In this document: in pieces, positions 18,713 to 25,651 of the stretch
Layout of the letters: the number at the start of each line of letters is the position of its first letter
How positions within the stretch are numbered: the first letter of the stretch is position 1
Origin: Dictyocoela muelleri
Lineage: Eukaryota; Microsporidia
Assembly (NCBI GenBank): GCA_016256075.1
Contig: SDVU01000029.1
Coordinates: forward strand, 1-25,651
DNA: 25,651 nucleotides
Direction of reading: 5' to 3'
Made by a program: the position numbers and the translations under genes
Notes under the pieces: generated by a model
Databases searched by the model: none
The model's input: only the letters and a program-made list of their open reading frames with translations
What the model was told of the DNA's origin: nothing

Positions 18713-19043
18713 TTTCATTCGACTAATTTTATATATCATAACCTTTTTATGGATCCCTATTTCTTCTTTTTTCAACAATCGATCGAATTTTCTAATTTTT
18801 GACTATCAGGGTTTTGTATATGGTTTCGTAGACTAAGAATATTAGATTTATCTAATGAAGTTTTTAACATGCCTTGTAGCCTCTAGTAACACATCTCAAA
18901 GTGATATAATTTTACTTGTACTTTATAATAATTTTTTTAAAAAAATTTATGTAAAAAATATTTTTATTGATTTTTTTTAAAAATTTTATTATTTGAATTT
19001 TTTTTGTTTCGAATTCTATCATTTTAAATTTAAACCGAATTTA

Positions 19044-19243
19044 CGAGGGCCAGATAGCTCAGTGGTTAATACTCTTAAAAGTAAAATTTAAGAATTGTGT
19101 TCGGATCCCGATGACGACACTCTTTAATAAATAATGAGGGAATAACATTAAGCAACCACAAGTATATAATTATAGCATAATATACAGTTGTTCAGTGGTA
19201 TAGCTGTTAAGACTTGTCTAATATGACAATGAAAAGCTATACG
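19044..19243 (+). mobile_element. SINE-like element S4, 5' half only
   Basis: It starts GGGCCAGATAGCTCAGTGGT (A box) with a clear B box GTTCGGATCC at 19099-19108. It continues through the linker and the first 85 bases of the body (ATAATATACAGTTGTTCAGT, GTCTAATATGACAATGAA). It then stops where a MULE terminus begins at about 19244. Its head is the best preserved of the copies. It faces away from S1, head to head, 330 bases apart; that intervening DNA (18713-19043) shows nothing else. Confidence 0.65.
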
Positions 19244-19512
19244 ACAACTCGCACAAATTGGGCGAGTTGTCGGATTTTTATTTAAAAATCAAAACCCCAA
19301 AAATTAATAAATTTTATTTAAACATAAATTTTATTAAAATATAAATTTTATTTCAAAAAAGGCAATGAAAATTATTTAAAATAAACATAAAGTTAAGCAT
19401 AAAAAAGGTAAACATAGATTTATTATTTATAATTTTTTATTTTTTTCAATATCATTTTTAATTTTCAAGAGATTGAAATAATCTTTATATTTTGATAGCC
19501 CGGATACTTTTC
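19244..19512 (-). mobile_element. MULE 3'-end fragment
   Basis: The perfect hairpin CGACAACTCGC...GCGAGTTGTCG at 19245-19275 is the same terminus as at the right end of MULE copy 1, here inverted. Similarity to the reverse complement of 13000-13250 continues through ATAAATTTTATTTAAACATA and TTAATTTTCAAGAGA, the last part of the transposase coding end. Only the terminal 270 bases are present. Confidence 0.75.
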
Positions 19513-19556
19513 ATAATTTGATACCCCGAAAACTTTTATTATTTTTTTAAATACAG

Positions 19557-19893
19557 TGAATCCCATTAAATATCAACACTCTTAAATATAAAACTGCTCA
19601 TTTTTGTTATTTAATAATAAAATCATTAATAAAAACAGCCCTTTTCCTTGAACTTGAACAGAAAAAAATTGTAAAATACTCATTATTTTTTTCTTATTTC
19701 AATAAAATTGACCGTAAAATATGAACAAATATAAATTTTAAAAATAATAAATACAATAAATAAAGATAAAGCAGTGTCCAAATTTTATAAAAAAGAAACA
19801 TTCTCTAACAGGTTAGACACACACCTTTCAAATAAAAATGCTACATGGAAATCTGGATCCAGATACTCTGCCAAAAGAACATTTATGAATTAT
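19557..19893 (+). mobile_element. Possible pogo/Tc1-type left-end remnant
   Basis: CAGTGAATCCCATTAAATAT followed by CAACACTCTTAAATATAAAA resembles the terminal and subterminal layout of pogo/Tigger elements and recalls the end near 24.76 kb. A short open stretch from about 19774 (SKFYKKETFSNRL...) could be a transposase scrap but has no ATG. Its last third is actually SINE S2 sequence. Weak call. Confidence 0.3.
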
Positions 19894-19894
19894 T

Positions 19895-20335
19895 GGGCCC
19901 GAAAGCTCAATGTTAACACCATAGAAAGAAAATATAAGGATCTAGGGTCAAATACAACTGACACCACTTAATAAAAAAATTGTTATGGCATATGGCGTTC
20001 AATAACTATAGTATTAATATACTTCAGTTCCAGTGTGTTATAGCTAAATATGACTTAATCTAACATGAAGATTAAGCAAAGGACCATTCTTTGTGTTTAG
20101 ATAGTGCGGATACGCATCTCGGCAGAATGTAGTGTTAACTAAAAAAAATCATGAAAACCCTATAATTACCCGTATTCTGCTGAGTCATAGATTAAACGAA
20201 AATCGTGACATCAGATTGGCCTCTGGGTAGATTAGAAGTGACATAAATAGAGCACCCAAAACCAAAGGTCTAAAGACTTCAGGAATAAACAACTCTTCGT
20301 ATGCAATTATAAGCAATATCATCATGTAATATATA
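19895..20335 (+). mobile_element. SINE-like element S2, full length
   Basis: The head GGGCCCGAAAGCTCAATGTT aligns with the A-box region of S1 and S4; the B-box region is worn (GGGTCAAATAC). The body holds the family blocks in order: ATTAATATAC, a hairpin TGCG-GATA-CGCA near 20105, GCTGAGTCATAGATTAAACG, GGTCTAAAG near 20269 and GCAATATCATCATGTAATAT at the 3' end. It is diverged from S1 and S3, so the family is old. The open reading frame that crosses its head is a chance one. Confidence 0.7.
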
Positions 20336-20336
20336 T

Positions 20337-20500
20337 CTAAACAATTTCTATCACAAATTATTTAAAAGAATTCAGTATTAAAAATATTTAGCAATAATTT
20401 GTAATAAAAATTGTTTAGAGGCAATTTTTGATCAAAAATTTTAGAAATAATGTGTAATAAAAATTTTTAGAAATATGTGTAATATAAAAATTATTTCTAA
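20337..20500. repeat. Hairpin and short direct repeats next to S2
   Basis: AAACAATTTCTATCACAAAT pairs with ATTTGTAATAAAAATTGTTT about 30 bases later. Two more copies of a GTAATAAAAATT-type motif follow, inside GAAATAATGTGTAATAAAAA and AGAAATATGTGTAATATAAA. This may be a small foldback element inserted at the S2 3' end. Confidence 0.45.
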
Positions 20501-20607
20501 ATATTGTTTTGGTGGTATGTTTACAGGTCCGGATTTCTTGTGAATACCCGGAAAGAGTCTCGTGGCGGGTTTTAATTTATCTAAATAAAATATAAGTGTA
20601 TGATAAC

Positions 20608-20920
20608 AATAAAAAAGATTGGTTATCTAACGGTTAACCATTCTTTTAAAAGTAAAAATCGCTGTTCAACAAATATGTGTCATTATTTCTTATTTGAAAT
20701 AATATCCTCATGACAGTTACGTCTATATCAAAAAAAATTTTTACAATTTATAGATATTTACTAAATTTGGCGCCGCGACTAAGTTTATTAAATTCCTATT
20801 AATTGTTTAAAAAATCTAAATACATGATATAGAAGTAATGTTTGGGAAAATATTATTAAAAATAAGAAATAACGTCACACATTTCTAAACGACAATTTTT
20901 ATTGTTAAAAATAAGCAAAA
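20608..20920. mobile_element. Foldback element P with a tRNA-like left edge
   Basis: The left arm at about 20640-20730 (GTAAAAATCGCTGTTCAACA, TGTCATTATTTCTTATTTGA, TTACGTCTATATC) pairs with the right arm at about 20826-20917 over roughly 90 bases, with mismatches. The left edge (GGTTATCTAACGGTTAACC, then TCTTTTAAAAGTAAAA) resembles an A box and the segment after it in SINE S4, so the element may have grown from an inverted pair of SINE heads. It ends about 15 bases before MULE copy 2. Confidence 0.6.
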
Positions 20921-20934
20921 TGTTGGAGCATTAA

Positions 20935-22368
20935 TTCACAACTCGCCCCATGAGCGATTTTCAAAAAATTCACTCACTCTCAAAAAAAATCAGAAAAAAA
21001 TAATACCCTTATGGTTCAGATAAATCATAATAATTTGGAAAAAAATTATCTTAAAAAAGTAGGGAAGTGCTTCTATACCAAGGATATAGCTATAACCTTA
21101 GAAGAAGATGCGAAAACGAAACTGTGGGGTGGTTTCGCGATCGTAATAAGAAAATTCCTGGTGCGTTAGAAATTAGTTTGAATAATATTATTTTAAAATC
21201 AAGTGAACATAATCATATTCAAAATTTTAGCGAGAACGAGGCCCTTTTTGTTTTGGATGCAATAAAAATGCGTTAAATAATAATTTTGGAGACATCGAGA
21301 GATGTTGTTATTAATTCAATTAAAGATGCTTCGTATGAATCAATTCAGGCATTACCTAAATATAAGAATTTGATAAAAATACCATCAAAGATACAAAGAA
21401 GAACCAATATATTTGTCGAAAATGATAATAACGATATTGCTAAGACGATTAGAAAAGGAAAAAGTGATTTATTTCATAATTCGATCATGAAAAGACGATA
21501 AGGACCAAATTATTATTTTTAGTACAGATGTTAAATTGTTACATTTGTCAAAATCGTAAGTTTGGATTGCTGATGGAACTTTCAGGTCTTTTCCTAAAAA
21601 TTTTTATCAGATATATATAATATTTTAGGGATCTTTTACGGTCTCGAATTGCCTTTATGTTATTTCTTAATGAAAAAGAAAGACTGTTAAATCATATGAG
21701 ATATGATTTAAATATTTGAAGGAAAAATGAAAAGCTGAGCCATTAGAAATTATAATTGATTTTGAACAGTCGGCCTATATTTCATTTGAAAATATTTTCC
21801 AAAAAACGAAAATTTATGGTTGCTTTTTTCATTTCTGTCAAAATATTTACAGATTTGTAAATATAAATAAAATGGGCAATTCATATAAATCTAATACGGA
21901 ATTTAGAATTGACATCAAAATGAAAATATTCATTTCATTTTTACCAAAAAAATAAAATGGGAAAAAATATAGTCCTTTTGAGAGATATATTGTATCAATG
22001 AAATTTTCTGGTGATTTATATAAGGTATGGAACTGGTTAAAAAACTATATTTAGGAAATGAAAATGCAAAGTGTGTTTTTAATATCGAAATTTGGTCATC
22101 ATATACAATAATAATTGATCATTCTCCCTTAACAAAAAATGCGATTGAAGGCTTGAATCGAAATTTTAATTTCAATATACGTATTCAGCATCCAAGCATA
22201 AAAGTATTGGATCAGTCCTATTATTTCACCCCTAGGGGAAAATAATGTGACTGATCCAAAGTTTTTTTCCTCTTTGATTTTTAATAAAAATTATTCTTTC
22301 CTCATGTATATGGATAAAAAATCGCGAAAATGCATGCTCTCCCCAAATTTGGCGAAATGTCGCATTAC
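20935..22368 (+). mobile_element. MULE transposon copy 2, decayed, both ends visible
   Basis: The left terminus is CACAACTCGCCCCATGAGCG and the right terminus is CCCCAAATTTGGCGAAATGT; both are worn forms of the hairpin terminus seen at 13.2 and 19.24 kb. Transposase pieces in order: a FLYWCH-like N-domain near 21067-21276 (GYSYNLRRR, GWFRD, SSEHNH) with zinc cysteines lost; a linker near 21286 (ETSRDVVINSIKDAS, LPKYKNL); the first catalytic region VWIADGTFRSFPKNFYQIY near 21570; the second, IIIDFEQSAYISFENIF then YGCFFHFCQNIYRF, near 21755-21860; and the C-terminal IEIWSSYTIIIDHSPLTKNA with IEGLNRNFNF near 22085-22190. Several interruptions make it inactive. Confidence 0.88.
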
Positions 22369-22369
22369 G

Positions 22370-22690
22370 ATAAGTATATAATTATAGTATAATATACAGT
22401 TGTTCCGGGGTATATCTTTTAAGATTTGGTCTAATATGACAATGAATTAGAAGGGACACTCATAGGTGTTGGGATGAGTGCAGCGACGCATTTCGGCAAA
22501 AAATATAAAAAAATCAAAAAGCCACGTATTATCTATATCCTACTGAGTCATTGATAAAAACGAAAATAGCATATACAGCTGGGCTTACGGGTAGCTTAGG
22601 AAAAGACAATTATCGGAACACCAAAAAACCAAAGGTAGGAAACAGCTCGCTGGGTTTGCAGCTATGGATGTTCTCAGAATGTAATATATA
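22370..22690 (+). mobile_element. SINE-like element S3, headless
   Basis: It begins at ATAATTATAGTATAATATAC, exactly where MULE copy 2 ends, and lacks the tRNA-like head. The body blocks agree with S1 and S2: TGGTCTAATATGACAATGAA, GGGATGAGTGCAGCGACGCA, CTACTGAGTCATTGATAAAA, CAGCTGGGCTTACGGGTAGC and GCAGCTATGGATGTTCTCAG. MULE insertion between head and body, or 5' truncation, would both explain the missing head. Confidence 0.7.
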
Positions 22691-22694
22691 TTGA

Positions 22695-22915
22695 AATTGC
22701 ATCATTTGATTTTTTTTTTGAAATATTATTATTTGAAATTTTATCATTTGAAATTTTAACCTTTGAACTTTTATCATTTGAAATTTTCCTGAGGAATTCG
22801 AAACAATGGGGTATATTCCCAAAACAATGAGTCTTATTCTGAAATAATCATAAAAATCCCGAGATAGTGAAAAAAATCCCAGAATGTTGAAACATATTTC
22901 CAAAATAATGAGCCA
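22695..22915. repeat. Two adjoining degenerate minisatellites
   Basis: 22725-22790 holds about five copies of TTTGAAATTTTATCA. 22795-22915 holds degenerate copies of an AATCCCGAGATAGTGAAAAA / ATTCCCAAAACAATGAG type with a period near 19. No coding. Confidence 0.6.
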
Positions 22916-22979
22916 AAACCCATAAATAAAACAGCTTACTGAAATATAAAAGAAAAATAAATATGAATTTACTAAAAAA

Positions 22980-23405
22980 ATATAATAAATATTTAATTAT
23001 AGAGGCAGGTGAGAAATTATAAAATCGTTGGAAAATTTTCAAGTGTAAGGGAACAATTTTAAGGGTGAGGGACAATTTTCATAAATTATGAGGCGATTTT
23101 AAATGATGATTGAAAATTATAAAAGTTAGGAAAAATATAAGGTTAAAAAAAATTATTTCATAGTTTTTATTTCTGTTAAATTCATTTTACCGAGCAAAAA
23201 AAACAACCCCCAACACTCAGCAAGTTCAATTTTTCCCTCTACTTTGATAAAATTATTTTTAATACCAAACTTTAATAGATGTTAACAACAGAAAATTTTA
23301 TATTAGAGGGAGGAAGGAAGGAAGGCAGAAAAAAATAAACAAAAAAATCGCTCTCAACCTTCATAATTTCCTCATCCCTGGCGCTTGTCTAAAATTTGGG
23401 AATTT
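22980..23405. repeat. Foldback element R2, second copy of the R family
   Basis: The G-rich left half (GAGGCAGGTGAGAAATTATA, AAGGGTGAGGGACAATTTTC) is answered by a C-rich right half (CTCAACCTTCATAATTTCCT, CATCCCTGGCGCTTGTC). The centre TAGATGTTAACAACAGAAAA with TTTTATATTAGAG matches the centre of R1 (CAGATGTTATCTACCGCAAA, TTCATATTAGAG). A short GGAAGGAAGGAAGG run sits at the centre. Non-coding. Confidence 0.5.
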
Positions 23406-23599
23406 TTATTTTTTAAAGGGAAGAAGTATATATTAAAAATTTAAAACTAATAATTTAAAAAATTAGCTGCAATCGTATAAGGAGTATAAATAAAAGAAAT
23501 GTCATATTTAATACTTTTTATCAAGTATTGAAGTATTTTCAGGCAGCCTTTTATTTAAAAACACTTTTTTAAAATAAAATTTAGATATAAATATCTCAA

Positions 23600-24330
23600 T
23601 GGTAGATATCTGAATTATCCTTCGGATCCCATATTCAGATTTAAAATGTGTTCATAAATTTTTGCCCAAATATGTATTATAGCCATTTGCTATTTGTGAG
23701 TCCTTCAATATGGGAAACAATAATATGATCAAAGCTGAATTATCCGATATCAGAGGAGTAGTTTGGGTAACCATCTGTTATGATATTAGTTATTACAATC
23801 AATTACCCCTGTAATACTCATGCATGTTGATATCATGCGGTTAGGAATAGTTTTTAAAAAAAAATTCCTTTCGTTTAAGAAACTTCAACAACTACTAGCA
23901 ACAATTGAATTTCAGGTGTATCATCAAGCGGTGAATAGGTATTTTATATTATTCTAATTCGGCAAATTGTTGTTTCATCAATCTGGAAAAGGATATCCCG
24001 ATCTCTTATTTTATCATATATTTCATTCTCCTACTCTTAATTTTAAATATTATCATTTTTTTCATATTTGAATATGTCTGTTTGCTTATTATTCCGAAAA
24101 TTTACATTTACCAATAGTAAAAATTGGCTGAATCCCATATAATATACTTGAAAAATGTATAAGCGTGTTTTTAAACCTTTCAATAAGCGTATTTTTTGCT
24201 AGTGCTGTTTTTTTTGCAAGCGATACCAAAATAGTAATACGAATGCGTCTTTGATATATATCTCATCGGCTTATTTGCCACATTCCCACAGTTTTGACAT
24301 GTGGATAAAGAATCAAAAGCCACACTTCTT
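23600..24330 (-). mobile_element. Merlin-type transposase remnant
   Basis: Merlin elements are eukaryotic DNA transposons related to bacterial IS1016/IS1595. Read on the minus strand, an N-terminal zinc ribbon begins near 24300 (CQNCG, then a worn second half). The first catalytic aspartate follows in FQIDETTI near 23980, and the second about 70 codons later in IITDGYPNYSSDIG near 23770. The family's histidine/asparagine-serine block is represented by FDHIIVSHIEGLTN near 23720. Spacing and order fit the DDE domain. The coding sequence is broken many times and I cannot define the terminal inverted repeats. Confidence 0.75.
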
Positions 24331-24339
24331 TCAATAAAT

Positions 24340-24755
24340 TTAATGCAGATCATTAGTTATGAATATTAAATCGTAAAGACTTTATATTATTTGTTCAATG
24401 GGTAAACATCTTTCTAAAAAAATTAACTTAGTCTAAAATTTAGAAATTCAAAAAAATTAATAAAAATTAAAGATTTTAATATTTTTTTCGAAATTCCCCA
24501 ATTTTAGTCAAGCTCCTTAAACATAATAGATATGAATTTCAAGCACTCTATATCCATACCGGTGTCAGTAAATATCCATAGAGATATACTTTTAACAAAC
24601 CAGAATAATATCTGAGTTTCTATTGAAATTTGTTATGGATCGACTATTTAAATACTCGTGAAACCTCCTCTATTCAGAGATATGATTAATTACCAAAATA
24701 TGAAAAAAGCTACAAACTTTTTATCTATAAAAAAAATTTTAAAATGTAAATTACA
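24340..24755. other. Gene-free AT-rich stretch
   Basis: I see no open frame, repeat or remnant that I can support between the Merlin relic and the pogo end. A SATATCCATA-type motif appears twice near 24550-24590, which may be chance. Confidence 0.5.
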
Positions 24756-24759
24756 AATA

Positions 24760-25651
24760 TACCGTGTAACCTCGAAATAAGGGATACCCTCAATAAGGTA
24801 TTTCTACCAATAAGGAATTTTTTAATGACAGATAGTAACATTGAGTAAAAATTAGTTTAATTTTCAATTCGTAATAAGGATTTAACTGTTTTTTAATAAA
24901 ATATTTATTTTTTTAAAAAATTTGCCCCCTATTATGAATCAAAAAAAATGAAAAGAAAACTAGAAAACGACTTAATATTGATCAAAAACAGAAGTTTTGG
25001 ATTTTAATAACTGATTTTTATTTAAAACAGAGAGATCAGAATTGAGTTGAAATTACCTTCTTCAACAGTAAATAATATTTCGAAATCATCTTTGAAAATT
25101 TCTGAAAACCAAGAAAATAAAACATTCAAGAAGATTTCAAAAAAAATATCACGCAGATTTTTGATAAGAGGCTGTTTGAGTGGTTTACACTCAAAAGAAT
25201 AAGGTTTTCGACTATACAAGATGTTAACATTGAAGAAATGCCTCAGAAATTAGCTAGTTTAGCTAGCCTTGAAAATTTAAAGCGTCAAACGGATTTCTTA
25301 AGAGGTTCAAAACACACCATAATATAACATATGAACTTATAAATGGTGATTCGGGGTTATTGATAGAAATTTGATTGAATCTTTCAAGAAATTTATGAAG
25401 AAAAGATGAAAATGTCGACAAGAATGACATTTTCAATTGTGATGAGACTGTGTTTGTTTTAATGTACACCAAATAGAACATTATGTTTGAAAAGTGAAAC
25501 CCAGATTAGTGGAAATTTAATAAGGAACGTGTCACTATTTTGTTTTGTGTCAGTTTTACGGGTAAAAAAATAGATCCATTATTAATAGGAAAATATAAAT
25601 CACCAAGATAATTTTAAGATTTAGAAATTAAAAAATTAGGCATAAAATACG
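24760..25651 (+). mobile_element. pogo/Tigger-type transposon, left part, decayed transposase
   Basis: The left end CCGTGTAACCTCGAAATAAG followed by subterminal AATAAGG repeats (three to four copies to 24820) resembles pogo/Tigger ends. The transposase starts near 24945 (a KRLNIDQKQKF type N-terminal helix). It continues with the CENP-B-like second DNA-binding part near 25170-25310 (EWFTLKRIRFSTIQDV, IEEMPQKLASLASLENL). It then reaches the catalytic domain with the first DDE aspartate in DIFNCDETVFVL near 25430 and the strand KERVTILFCVSFTGKKIDPL near 25525-25580, followed by IGKYKSPR. The element runs off the window. Several in-frame stops and frame changes show that it is dead. Confidence 0.82.

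Noticed and set aside
19046-19121. A functional tRNA gene (good A box and B box)
   Set aside because: The presumed acceptor ends do not pair, the D stem and T stem are poor, and the same head recurs attached to a common body, which marks a SINE.
19774-19971. 65-codon frame ending in RKYKDLGSNTTD, resembling a Tc1/mariner helix-turn-helix
   Set aside because: From 19895 on it is the tRNA-like head of SINE S2, alignable to S1 and S4. It also has no ATG, so the resemblance is chance.
22515-22575. Hammerhead ribozyme core in the SINE bodies (CTGA...CGAAA)
   Set aside because: The conserved CTGA(N)GA is not met (CTGAGTC instead), stem II would be about three base pairs with a wobble, and no matching cleavage-side strands are present.
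23588-23645. Another tRNA-like sequence (TCAATGGTAGAT, TTCGGATCC)
   Set aside because: It lies over the C-terminal part of the Merlin relic, the boxes are too close together, and no SINE body follows.
1-25651. CRISPR array
   Set aside because: The tandem repeats have no unique spacers of constant length, no cas genes are present, and the genes are clearly eukaryotic.

Overview
The window looks like a gene-poor stretch of a very AT-rich, repeat-bloated fungal-type genome, most likely a microsporidian with an expanded genome. Three things support this. The protein genes I recognise are intronless and short for their families (NDC80, ZPR1, HEI10). All four gene starts carry a run of C within a few bases of the ATG (CCCCC-aac-ATG, CCCC-aca-ATG, CCC-ATG, CCC-ATG), which is the start-proximal signal known from microsporidia. 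The rest is packed with DNA transposon relics (MULE, Merlin, pogo/Tigger, a hAT-like end) of kinds already known there. The lineage call is inference, at about 0.7.

Layout. 1-2387: a hAT-like terminus, degenerate tandem repeats, an unidentified broken coding remnant and a foldback, with no intact gene. 2388-6530: a 1380-residue, largely disordered protein with 27 pentad repeats and a C-terminal membrane anchor. 6531-7910: a 270-bp palindrome and a long array of a 16-bp near-palindrome ending about 80 bases before the next gene. 7911-9397: NDC80, the kinetochore subunit, with one frame change inside its calponin-homology domain. 9596-10273 (minus): a single-finger ZPR1, convergent with NDC80. 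10300-16970: foldback elements, a decayed MULE, three adjoining minisatellites, a 620-bp terminal-inverted-repeat element, a small MITE, and a chain of five palindromic elements in the order A-B-C-B-A. 16972-17532 (minus): HEI10/CCNB1IP1, the meiotic crossover RING protein. 17533-25651: no intact gene; it holds four copies of a dispersed repeat with a tRNA-like head (a SINE), a second MULE and a MULE 3' fragment, further foldbacks, a Merlin relic and the left part of a pogo/Tigger element running off the end.

The four genes do not form an operon and share no pathway, though NDC80 (chromosome-spindle attachment) and HEI10 (crossing over) both act in chromosome transmission. The least expected system here is the tRNA-headed SINE family with a conserved body hairpin. 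Next is the dense set of foldback elements, which could act as hairpin-RNA sources. I saw no CRISPR array, no rRNA and no convincing functional tRNA.
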